From: an uncultured Sutterella sp.
GTDB taxonomy: Bacteria > Pseudomonadota > Gammaproteobacteria > Burkholderiales > Burkholderiaceae_F
Reading direction: 5' to 3'
Length of the DNA: 25,406 nt
NCBI GenBank assembly: GCA_900544255.1
Contig: UQUM01000026.1
Span: 1-25,406, forward strand
This document shows, in pieces, positions 13,802 to 21,815 of this stretch. The position numbers were made by a program, and so were the translations under genes. The notes under the pieces are model-generated. The model made no database searches. It saw only the letters and a program-made list of their open reading frames with translations, and was not told the origin of the DNA. The stretch's first letter is position 1, and each line of letters opens with the position of its first letter.

Positions 13802-16800
13802 TTGCGACCCATTTTTTCTGCACCGACGCTTGTTATGAGTCTTCTTCTTTGCAATCTTCCCGGTTACGGTCTCACCCGCGAAATGACTTCCCGTACGGAA
13901 GCCCTGGCGGCCGAAGTGGAAAACCAACTGGCCGCCTTTGCGGACGCCGACGTCATTCATACGCTTTTTAAAACCGGCAAATTCCGCGTCGTCGCCCATC
14001 GGGATAGTTTTCCCGCCGCCGTCAAACGGATCGCCGGCACAAATACCGTGCGCTTTGCCGCCGTCTGGGAGCAAAAGACGGATACCGTCTGGATTGATGC
14101 GGCCTTACGGCACAACCCGGGGTTCAAAGCCGACGTGATCGCCACCGCTGCCTTCGCACACCGCGCGGCGGGCGACGACCTCCTCGAAAGTTATTTGGAA
14201 AACCAACTCTCGCGGCTTTACGGCAATTTCGGTGAGATTTACGCGAACCGCGACCAGTACACCGACATCCTCGACATTCTTTTCGGGGTTCGGTTTCTGC
14301 GGGGCGCCCGCACGGCGGATTCCCCGGCCTGGCAAAACCGCGTGACCTGGAGCGTAGCCGTCGTCATGCTGGAAAAACTCAAAGACGGCCAAACCCTGGC
14401 CATCTCCCGGCGAGAAGCCGGTTTCTGGCACCGGGCCCCCGTCCGCAAGACGCTGCGCCGACTCGGCATGGGGCTCACGGTACCGCCCGAACTCGCTCTC
14501 CTGCGCCTTAAGGATTGGGCCGACGGGAAACTCAAAAATCAGGCGGCACGCCGCCCCGGAATCCTGAATCCCTTTACCCGCTGCGGCGAACCGCTCTTTA
14601 AAGTGGTCGGACGCGCCGCGAACGGTTTTCCGACCTTAAGCGACTGGTTCGGAACCGACGACATTCCTCAAAGCGAACTCCCCTCGGGACTCACGCCGTT
14701 TACGGGGCCGGATGAGGCCCTGCAGTCCCCCGACGAGAGCGACGGGATTCATTTTCAGCCGCCGCAATCTCACCCTTTGGGGAGCTACGACGTGCGCCCG
14801 GCCGCCGTTTTAAGAACCACGGCTTCGGCGGGTTGGAAACGCGATGCGGCGGGGAAACTGCAGGCTGTGCTCCTAAAAAATTCACTCGAAAGCTGGGGCG
14901 ACACCGAAGTCGCCGACGGTCCCGTTTATCCCTTCATTGCCACGGAACGGGAAACCCCGGTCGTCATCTCGGGCGTCGCCGTCGAGGACAATCTCACCGA
15001 AGCCTATTACTCGGTAAGCATCGGCAGGAAGACCGTCAAACCCAGCGAGCGCTACACCGTCTACGCCGCGGGCTGGTCGCGTCAGGCGACGCTTTTGCGG
15101 GCCGGCGTTCCCCTCACCTGTCATCTCGCCTTCTGGGCACTCGGCAACCTTCCGGAAGCGCCGGGGCTCAAAAACATCGACATGGCCTTTTACCGACGCT
15201 GCGGCGTGGTGAAATCCATTAAGAACCTGGGCGTTCTCGGCGGGCGACGCTATTCAGCGGTGAGCGTCGCCTGGACCAACCCGGAATTTAAAAACGTTCC
15301 GGTCATCATGCCCACCGCCTCGGCGTCTCACCTCACGAAGGGCGACAAAATCGCCCCCGTCGGGATTCTCGTTGCCGGTGCCTTCTTTCACCACACCCCC
15401 GTCACCGCCGAGGAAGACCGAGTACGGTGGCTCCCGCCGTCGCGCCGAGAACTTAAAAACGACGGAACGGACGAAACCGTCGCCCGGCTGCGCCGCCGGT
15501 GGACCGAGCGGGCAACCTATGAAAATGCCCTTGCGTACGCCGCCACGATGCGCCCCTTCACCCGCCGCGCCCGGGCTCAGCGGCGGGAGTGGCTCCTGCA
15601 TCTGCGCACGCCGGCCGCGCTTTTTCTCGCGGCGCAGCAGATGCTCGCGGACACGGAGTATCACGACGAAACGCTGCCCGCCGTCATTTATACCGCGGGA
15701 CAATTTCTCGCCGCAGGTTTTCCGCCGGCCGTCGACTGGCTTTTGGATGACCGACACCTCTCAATCGTCCAACGAATTCCGGGGCTTCTCGCGGGGAGTC
15801 TTCTCACTGAGCAACTCGTCCATGCTCCGAGTGCGAAACTGCTCGCCTTTTTCGGCGAACAACTGCTGCAGGTTACGCCCCGTCAACCGCACGATGAAGC
15901 GGAAGCCCTGCACTGGTTGATGACCGCAGCCGCCCACGGATCGGTACCCGCACAACTCAAGGCAGCCGAATGCTGTGCGCGCGGCATCGGGTGCCCCGCC
16001 TCGGTCGGAAAAGCCCTGGCTCTTCTGACGCTGCTTTTGCGCAACACGGGAAATCCTCAGATTTTCTACTTCGTGGGAGGCCTGCAGCTTCTGGGCGAGG
16101 CTTTTTATGACGCCGACGCGTACGAACGGCGCCGTGCCATTTTGGAACGCGTAAAAAATCCCGGCCGCACGGGCGACTGGATACTCCTCATCCTGCATCT
16201 TATTTACGATGAGTACCCGGAAACCGAAGGCTACGCACCGCGCGCCGCGGCCGTTGCGCTCGCGCAGTGGATCATGGAACGCACCGGCGTCTCGACGGCT
16301 GCGCCCCTATTGAAACTCGCCCGCACCGAGATGCAGTCGGCGCAAGAGGAAGAAGGCGCGCATTTACCCCGTGACTTCACCCCCTGGACGTGGCTCGGCA
16401 TCAAGGAACCGACGGAACCGCTCACCTTTGCGTCCCTCATCAATCCCATTTCGGACGCCTTGATGCGCAGCCTGCAGAACGAGGCGTTTTTTGACGATCT
16501 CACCGACCATATCGGCGAAGATCATGAAGAGAGTTTCCTGCAGTTCGTGGAAGAGCACGTCGTACGGATGTCGCCGGGCTTAGCCAAAGAAACCGATAAT
16601 CCTTCTTCGGACGGGATCGAACTCGGCGCCTACGTCGGCATTGCCGACACGGGCCACTTTGCGGGATCAACCCCGGCTTTGGGGTGCGTACGGGCCGGTG
16701 ACAAAACGAAAGCCGGAAAGTCCTTTTACTTTCCCTTCTTCCCCGAAGGTCTCCCCGTCACGTTCCGTCCCGAAGAAGGGTATTCCACGCACGAAAATGC

Positions 16801-17314
16801 CGCGGGGTTCCTGCGGATCGAGCTTCAGGATGAAAACGGTTTCCCCGTGAAAAGCCTCGTCGCCTTCGACCCCTTGTGGCCCCTTCTCTGGCGCACCTAT
16901 GAACCGCATCAAAACTACCGCGGGGTATTGGCGGGCGTAGCTGAAAAAGTCTTTACGCCGCCCGAGGAATTGAAGGCTGAACGGTTTTACGCCGTTTTTG
17001 AAGATACCTTGACGGAAGCACCGGCAACGGCCGGCCAAGCCGGTCTTTACGCCGCCGGCGGAAAACTGGAATCGATCGAAACCGACTACGCGGAAATTGC
17101 GGGACTTACCGTTGCCAAACTGACGCTTACCTTCAAATTGGGCGGACGCGAATGGCGACATTTCCCCGTCTTTATTTCGAAGGCCCGACTCGAACTTTCG
17201 TTCCCGAAGGGGCTGCCCGCCGCAGGTTCCCTTATTTTCACCGAAGTGAATCTGCATTGCCTCACCTTGGCCCGCAAAGAACCGACGTCCTATGCCGGCT
17301 ATACCCTTCAATAA
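13802..17314 (+). CDS. Large uncharacterised protein with a Sel1-like segment
   Basis: An 1170-residue protein I do not recognise. Visible features are a short hydrophobic N-terminus if the TTG at 13802 is used (residues 9-23, possible weak signal peptide), a Sel1/TPR-like helical repeat near 698-742 (EALHWLMTAAAHGS...AAECCARGIG...GKALALL), and a surrounding Ala/Leu-rich helical region at about 560-850. N- and C-terminal parts look beta-rich. Starts at 13835 (ATG) or 13883 (ATG) are possible; none has a Shine-Dalgarno, and the last would make it cytoplasmic. Codon use is uniform and GC-rich along its length, so it is a real gene. It overlaps the next gene by 23 bases, implying an operon. Sel1-like repeats usually mediate protein contacts, so a scaffold or secretion-related role is only a guess. 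Confidence 0.8.
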   Translation: MRPIFSAPTLVMSLLLCNLPGYGLTREMTSRTEALAAEVENQLAAFADADVIHTLFKTGKFRVVAHRDSFPAAVKRIAGTNTVRFAAVWEQKTDTVWIDAALRHNPGFKADVIATAAFAHRAAGDDLLESYLENQLSRLYGNFGEIYANRDQYTDILDILFGVRFLRGARTADSPAWQNRVTWSVAVVMLEKLKDGQTLAISRREAGFWHRAPVRKTLRRLGMGLTVPPELALLRLKDWADGKLKNQAARRPGILNPFTRCGEPLFKVVGRAANGFPTLSDWFGTDDIPQSELPSGLTPFTGPDEALQSPDESDGIHFQPPQSHPLGSYDVRPAAVLRTTASAGWKRDAAGKLQAVLLKNSLESWGDTEVADGPVYPFIATERETPVVISGVAVEDNLTEAYYSVSIGRKTVKPSERYTVYAAGWSRQATLLRAGVPLTCHLAFWALGNLPEAPGLKNIDMAFYRRCGVVKSIKNLGVLGGRRYSAVSVAWTNPEFKNVPVIMPTASASHLTKGDKIAPVGILVAGAFFHHTPVTAEEDRVRWLPPSRRELKNDGTDETVARLRRRWTERATYENALAYAATMRPFTRRARAQRREWLLHLRTPAALFLAAQQMLADTEYHDETLPAVIYTAGQFLAAGFPPAVDWLLDDRHLSIVQRIPGLLAGSLLTEQLVHAPSAKLLAFFGEQLLQVTPRQPHDEAEALHWLMTAAAHGSVPAQLKAAECCARGIGCPASVGKALALLTLLLRNTGNPQIFYFVGGLQLLGEAFYDADAYERRRAILERVKNPGRTGDWILLILHLIYDEYPETEGYAPRAAAVALAQWIMERTGVSTAAPLLKLARTEMQSAQEEEGAHLPRDFTPWTWLGIKEPTEPLTFASLINPISDALMRSLQNEAFFDDLTDHIGEDHEESFLQFVEEHVVRMSPGLAKETDNPSSDGIELGAYVGIADTGHFAGSTPALGCVRAGDKTKAGKSFYFPFFPEGLPVTFRPEEGYSTHENAAGFLRIELQDENGFPVKSLVAFDPLWPLLWRTYEPHQNYRGVLAGVAEKVFTPPEELKAERFYAVFEDTLTEAPATAGQAGLYAAGGKLESIETDYAEIAGLTVAKLTLTFKLGGREWRHFPVFISKARLELSFPKGLPAAGSLIFTEVNLHCLTLARKEPTSYAGYTLQ

Positions 17315-18557
17315 GTTCTTCGGGGGCTTTGCCGCCCTTGCCGTCGGCACCGCCGGGGCCGTAGAAAGCGACCTCGGCGCAGCGCTCGTCGTTCCGGCGG
17401 GCGTTGCGCCCGCGGCTGAGAGCAACTTTGCCCCGGACGCCTTCTTTACGGACAACCTGACGCGGCTGCTTAAAGGACACTTTTCGGAAAAAAACGGCTT
17501 TAATGCCGAGACGATCGCAGGGGCTCTCACTACTTTGGGGATAGACGCTCGTCGGCTGACGGCGCCGCAACCGATACCGCCCGCAGGGACTTCCGAAAAA
17601 GGCAAGCCAACGGCATCCGTGCGCCCCGTCTTAACCCAGTCCGTGTGTTTCCGTACGCACGAGACCGCCGACACCCAATCGCTCCTCATCACAATTCCGG
17701 CAAAAGGTGAATTGGCCCGGCGCACCGCGCTCCTCTGGGACTGGGTTCGCCGCGCTCAAACCGCTCGCCCCGTCTGGGTCTGCTCGATTGCTGCGGACGC
17801 ACCGGATGCCGGCTATCGCGCTGCGGATGAAATTCTCAAAAACACCCGAGAGCAACGACTCTCAACCGGTTTCAACGGCTTTTCGGGATTCTCAGGTCAC
17901 CTGGCGCTCGAAGGTCGCCCGACCCGCGGTTTTGTGAATTTTGCCGGACTCACGGCCGTCACCGCCGCCATTGCGGATCGCTATATCAAGTGGCAAGACA
18001 CGAGCCGGGAAAAAACCAACGCCTACGCAGCCGCCGACGCCGTTCAAAAAGCGTGGCGGGATCTCCCGACGACGTTTCAAATCAACCGTGCCGCTCCCTA
18101 CGTGAGTGTTGCTTTCTCCCCTGTCGTCTGCCGCAAGGACTGGGCGTCGATTCTGACGTCCGCCTGTACTTTGCGCGCGGCCTTCTCGTCCCGTGCCAAA
18201 GCCGCCCTCACGGAAACCGCCGAAGCGGCCTACGAAGCCGCACAAATCGCGGTGGAACGCATGAACGGCGAAAGCCGAACAGGCGCGCGACGCGATCTCA
18301 CGGTGAGTTTTCCGGAAAATTACAGTTGGCCGCCGGCAACGCAGACAACGTCCGTTCTTCGTTCTGCTTGGGAAAAGGCCTTTGCCGGAACCTCCGACGC
18401 CGTGCTTTCGTCGCGTTTTGTCGTCTCACCCGCAGCCGTGTCGGCAAACGCAGGGCTTACGGCCTTCACGCTCGGCACGGAGGACGACGCACTGCTGCCG
18501 AATGACGCCGACGACGAAAAGGCGCTGCTGACGCTTATCGAGCGCCTGGCGAATTAA
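17292..18557 (+). CDS. Uncharacterised protein, partner of the upstream large gene
   Basis: A 421-residue protein without a recognised domain. The N-terminus (MPAIPFNKFFGGFAALAVGTAGAVES) looks like a weak signal peptide or signal anchor, with an Ala-Gly-Ala cleavage option near residue 23. After it come an Ala/Pro linker, a beta-rich middle (SLLITIPAKGELARRTALLW; RPVWVCSIAADAPDAG) and long helical stretches (about 285-320). The ATG lies inside the 3' end of the 1170-residue gene (23-base overlap) with no strong Shine-Dalgarno, so it is probably made by translational coupling and acts with that protein. Its stop codon overlaps that of the convergent AbrB gene. Confidence 0.78.
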   Translation: MPAIPFNKFFGGFAALAVGTAGAVESDLGAALVVPAGVAPAAESNFAPDAFFTDNLTRLLKGHFSEKNGFNAETIAGALTTLGIDARRLTAPQPIPPAGTSEKGKPTASVRPVLTQSVCFRTHETADTQSLLITIPAKGELARRTALLWDWVRRAQTARPVWVCSIAADAPDAGYRAADEILKNTREQRLSTGFNGFSGFSGHLALEGRPTRGFVNFAGLTAVTAAIADRYIKWQDTSREKTNAYAAADAVQKAWRDLPTTFQINRAAPYVSVAFSPVVCRKDWASILTSACTLRAAFSSRAKAALTETAEAAYEAAQIAVERMNGESRTGARRDLTVSFPENYSWPPATQTTSVLRSAWEKAFAGTSDAVLSSRFVVSPAAVSANAGLTAFTLGTEDDALLPNDADDEKALLTLIERLAN

Positions 18558-18808
18558 GCCACCGTACCGGACAAGAGGGCAAGTACCCGATCGCAGTGCG
18601 ACACCGCCGGGCGCGGCGTACGGCAGGTCTTCACGGTTTCGCGTCCGGTCGCGGAAATCCGCCCCGGCGTCTGTGCCTTTCGCACCTGCACCGTGCCGTC
18701 TTCGGCAATAAAGAATTCGACGGCGCTTGCCCCCATCGTAAGGCCCAGAAATTCCCGCACATCCTTCGGAATCGTGACCTGACCTTTGATCGTAAGACGG
18801 TTGCTCAT
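18554..18808 (-). CDS. AbrB/SpoVT-type (MazE-like) transcription factor
   Basis: An 84-residue protein whose first 45 residues form an AbrB swapped-hairpin DNA-binding domain (SNRLTIKGQVTIPKDVREFLGL, then a VEFFIAEDGTVQVRKA strand pair). The rest is a basic tail. Such proteins are antitoxins or small global regulators. No toxin-like gene is next to it on the same strand, so it appears solitary. The frame stays open upstream, but GGAGAG precedes the ATG at 18808 and the domain starts exactly there. Its stop codon overlaps that of the convergent 421-residue gene. Confidence 0.85.
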   Translation of the reverse strand: MSNRLTIKGQVTIPKDVREFLGLTMGASAVEFFIAEDGTVQVRKAQTPGRISATGRETVKTCRTPRPAVSHCDRVLALLSGTVA

Positions 18809-19141
18809 GTTGCTCTCCGTTTTAGCTCGCTTTTCCCCACGTCGGGAAGGTGAAGCAATTAGGACTAAATCCACCCGCGGCCATGATGGTAAAGTGGGCC
18901 GCCCACTCAAAAACCCGATTTCCGAGTATGAAAAAACCGCCCGACTCGGATAAGGAGCGGACGGTTTCTTTTCCCCGTTCATTTGCTCAAACTGAGCCGC
19001 ATCCGCTATCCGCGTATCCACCTTGCCCGGGAAGGCAGGTTGGCGTGAGAAAGTCTTCTCACCTCGAAATGTGGGGTGCATTGTGCCACGACGGATAGCA
19101 ATATGCAATAGGCTAATCTGCTTAAATTTTACAGTGACAGA
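18809..19141. other. Intergenic region between abrB-like and acyltransferase genes
   Basis: About 330 bases without a gene. It contains the terminator at 18934-18967 and a perfect 7-base hairpin, GTGAGAA-AGTC-TTCTCAC, at 19045-19062. Base composition turns sharply AT-rich from about 19080 onward, marking the edge of a probably foreign segment that carries the acyltransferase gene. Confidence 0.6.
18934..18967 (-). terminator. Terminator, probably for the acyltransferase transcript
   Basis: AAACCGCCCGACTC (18934-18947) faces GAGCGGACGGTTT (18955-18967), a 13-base stem with one bulge and one mismatch. On the minus strand it ends in six T, the expected direction for the acyltransferase gene that stops at 19142. 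Confidence 0.75.
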
Positions 19142-20307
19142 TCAGTTCCTCCAAATGAGCCGACACAATCGATTGCTTATATCTGTATTTTTTTCAAATT
19201 TATTCCACAATATATTGTATAACTCAGCACAAATGAAAGACAACAGAAATGTCATAATTGATACCAGTGGAATTATGACTCTGGTATCTCCCGTTACATC
19301 ATATAGCGCAAAGAACTTCGGACTTGAAATAATTTGTATACAGCTCAAAATTCCCGCATGAACAAGATAAATTACGAAAGAAGCCGAAGCTAATCTTGGA
19401 ATTGATATATTTGTCTTGAGATACGCAAATCCAGCAAACAGAAGAACCGATGAAATTACCACAAGAGGGGCATGAGGGGCATATAAGTTATAAACGCTGT
19501 CTCCTTCCGCTATGCGCTGTAAAATTTGATGATATCGTAAGAATGAATTTATCGTTTCAATCAGCAAACCTGAAACAATAAAAACCAATGCGCGAGCGTT
19601 ATTTTCATAACAACGTTTACGCAATACATAGCCTATCATTAAATACCCCAAATACCGAAAACTCATTCCGGGATCCCAGTTAATTTTTTGCGCAGCAAAC
19701 CAGCCTGCCAATGAAGCAACTACTATGAAAATATAGGCTAACTTTTCAAAACGATCAAAACCGATTTCTTTTTTCAACCGTATGACCATTGGTACCAATG
19801 CATACAAGCCGATCAGCATGTACATGTACCACATGTGATAGAAGGGCGCCCCCGCTATTAATTGTTTAACAGGCTCAAGAAGAATTGCTATAGAAAGCAC
19901 TTCTCTATGTAAAACAAAAATTTTGCCGATAAGCAAAACATAATCGTACAAAAAATAGATTATGCTGAAAACAAAAACAGGAATGAGCAGTTTTTTAAAT
20001 GATTTCCTGTAGAACTGTGAAAAATCGGCATTTCTGTCATTGTCCAGTAGGAAAGCTCCAGACAACATCACAAAGCAAGGCACTGCAAAGCGAGACAGCC
20101 CGTTATACAAAGCATCATTCAATATATGATCAAAACAAACTCCTTCATACATAGGATCTGACGTTATTGCTCCTACAAATTGGGCGCTGATATGTATCAC
20201 AATAACTGCAAAAGCACATATGACACGAAGTAAATCAAAATTATTTTCTCTTGACTTTACCGTATTTGCTACGTTATGTGTTTGGCGGCGGGGGGGGGGA
20301 TAATCAT
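19142..20307 (-). CDS. Acyltransferase 3 family membrane protein, probably phase-variable (out of frame here)
   Basis: A polytopic acyltransferase-3 (OafA/WecH-like) protein with about ten membrane segments; relatives O-acylate LPS, O-antigen or other surface glycans. The continuous open frame from the first usable in-frame start runs 19142-20200 (352 residues, GTG). The family N-terminus lies upstream of it in the same frame: NNFDLLRVICAFAVIVIHIS, including the catalytic-type His. No in-frame ATG, GTG or TTG exists there until ATG at 20305-20307, which is cut off by a C10 tract at 20290-20299. At C10 that ATG gives only 12 codons before TAG. At C11 or C8 it reads on into a protein of about 388 residues beginning MIIPPPRRQTHNVANTVKS. 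The gene is markedly AT-rich compared with its neighbours, suggesting transfer. The tract length could also be a sequencing error. Confidence 0.85.
20290..20299 (-). repeat. C10 homopolymer tract in the acyltransferase 5' coding region
   Basis: Ten consecutive G on the plus strand (C on the coding strand), three codons into the reading frame of the acyltransferase. Tracts of this length change length by slipped-strand mispairing in phase-variable genes of Campylobacter, Helicobacter and Neisseria. One added base, or two lost, would restore the frame. Confidence 0.85.
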
Positions 20308-20320
20308 TATTTATTAAATA

Positions 20321-20349
20321 TTTTTAAATAAGAAAACGGCGGAAAGCAA
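20321..20349 (-). promoter_or_regulatory. Possible acyltransferase promoter overlapping the serS terminator
   Basis: Minus-strand TTGCTT (20344-20349), a 17-base gap and TAAAAA (20321-20326) lie just before the ATG at 20307. The match is weak, but there is little other room: the serS terminator is directly upstream. Read-through from serS is the alternative. Confidence 0.25.
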
Positions 20350-20366
20350 TTCCTCACCTTCCGCCG
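20337..20366 (-). terminator. Terminator of serS
   Basis: CGGCGGAA (20337-20344) pairs with TTCCGCCG (20359-20366). On the minus strand the stem is followed by TTTTCTTATTT. It lies about 40 bases after the serS stop. Confidence 0.8.
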
Positions 20367-20406
20367 AAAATATCAGAAAATAAGCTAAAGAAGCCGATCT
20401 CTGCTA

Positions 20407-21705
20407 TTACTTACCTTCCGGCACGAGCTTTTCCACGCCGCCCATGTAGGGACGAAGCACCTCAGGCACCGTCACCGAACCGTCGGCGTTCTGGTAGTTT
20501 TCGAGCACGGCAACGAGCGTACGACCCACGGCAAGGCCTGAACCGTTCAACGTGTGCACGTACTGCGGCTTACCGTTTTCATCCTTAAAACGCGTACCCA
20601 TACGGCGGGCCTGGAAGGCTTCGCAGTTGGAGCAGGAGCTGATTTCACGGTAGGTGTTCTGTGCCGGGAGCCAGACTTCCAGGTCATAGGTCTTCGCGGA
20701 ACCAAAGCCCATGTCGCCCGTGCAGAGCACGATCACGCGATAGGGCAGGCCCAGGCGCTGCAGAATGTCTTCGGCGTTCTTCGTGAGTTCTTCCAAATGC
20801 TTGTAGCTGTCTTCCGGACGCACGATGCGCACCATTTCCACCTTGTCGAACTGGTGCTGACGGATCATGCCGCGGGTATCGCGGCCGTAGGCGCCGGCTT
20901 CGCTGCGGAAGCAGGGCGTATGAGCCGTCACGAAAATCGGCAGGTCGGAAGCCTTCAACATCTTACCCGCGACCGAGTTCGTCAACGTCACTTCCGCGGT
21001 CGGAATGAGGTAAAGAGGATCGCCCTTACCTTCCTGGCCGCCCTTCTTCGCGGCAAAGAGGTCTTCTTCAAACTTCGGCAGCTGCCCCGTACCGCGCAGC
21101 GTTTCGCCCGTCACGATGTAGGGGGTATAGCACTCGGTATAGCCGTGATCGCGCGTATGCACGTCGAGCATGAACTGCGCCAAGGCGCGGTGCAGACGCG
21201 CCACCTGCCCCTTCATGAAGCAGAAACGCGTACCGGACAACTTCGCCGCGGTATCAAAGTCCATGCCGAGGGGGGCACCCACGTCCACATGATCCTTGAT
21301 CGGGAAGTCAAACGTACGGGGCGTCCCCCAACGGCGCTGTTCGACATTGTCGCGTTCGTCGCGGCCCGTCGGCACGGATTCGTGCGGCAGGTTCGGAATC
21401 GCCATCAGCATTTCCGTGAGGTTGTGCTTGATTTCATCCAACTTCGCGGAGAGTTCGTTGAGCTCTTCGGGAATAGCCGCCGCTTCCGCCATCAACGCAG
21501 ACGCGTCGCCGCCCTGCTTCTTCGCAATGCCGATTTCCTTGGAGAGCTGATTGCGCTTCGCCTGCAGCTCTTCGGTCTGAGTCTGAACCGCCTTGCGTTC
21601 ATTCTCAAGTTCATTGAATTCTTTTTCCGGGAAAGCGAAGGGGCGCGTCGCGAGACGGGCCACCACGTCGGGAAGCTGCTTACGCAGCATATTGATGTCG
21701 AGCAT
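20407..21705 (-). CDS. serS: Seryl-tRNA synthetase
   Basis: Class II synthetase that charges tRNA-Ser (and tRNA-Sec), 432 residues, normal length. The N-terminal coiled-coil tRNA-binding arm spans about 30-100 (KEFNELENERKAVQTQTEELQAKRNQLSKEIG). Catalytic motif 2 is TRGMIRQHQFDKVEMV and motif 3 is GSGLAVGRTLVAVLENY. Starts MLDINMLRKQLPDVV as in most bacterial orthologues. It follows rarA on the same strand after about 110 bases and may be co-transcribed; the lolA gene often found beside this pair in proteobacteria is absent here. Confidence 0.98.
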   Translation of the reverse strand: MLDINMLRKQLPDVVARLATRPFAFPEKEFNELENERKAVQTQTEELQAKRNQLSKEIGIAKKQGGDASALMAEAAAIPEELNELSAKLDEIKHNLTEMLMAIPNLPHESVPTGRDERDNVEQRRWGTPRTFDFPIKDHVDVGAPLGMDFDTAAKLSGTRFCFMKGQVARLHRALAQFMLDVHTRDHGYTECYTPYIVTGETLRGTGQLPKFEEDLFAAKKGGQEGKGDPLYLIPTAEVTLTNSVAGKMLKASDLPIFVTAHTPCFRSEAGAYGRDTRGMIRQHQFDKVEMVRIVRPEDSYKHLEELTKNAEDILQRLGLPYRVIVLCTGDMGFGSAKTYDLEVWLPAQNTYREISSCSNCEAFQARRMGTRFKDENGKPQYVHTLNGSGLAVGRTLVAVLENYQNADGSVTVPEVLRPYMGGVEKLVPEGK

Positions 21706-21735
21706 TATGGAACCTATTCTTTCGTGAGCTCAAGA

Positions 21736-21753
21736 ATACGGAAGTCTCCGTAT
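21736..21753. repeat. Perfect hairpin in the rarA-serS gap
   Basis: ATACGGA-AGTC-TCCGTAT, 7-base arms and a four-base loop, about 30 bases upstream of the serS start codon. It has no T-run and would sit in the serS leader. A regulatory role is not known. Confidence 0.4.
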
Positions 21754-21815
21754 CCTTTTAAAAACATAGTTTGGAATTCTCCCGCTTTTGCGGACGTCTT
21801 GCAAGAAAATTGTGC

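Noticed and set aside
16667..17725. A 352-codon minus-strand frame across the junction of the two unknown genes
   Set aside because: I considered whether this strand might hold the real gene, since the plus-strand proteins are unknown. The plus-strand frames are far longer, contiguous and overlapping, with third-position GC pattern consistent along 4.7 kb, so the minus frame is a shadow.
18809..19108. N-terminal extension of the AbrB gene to 19108
   Set aside because: The frame is open but crosses a strong terminator hairpin; a good Shine-Dalgarno and the domain start both select ATG at 18808.
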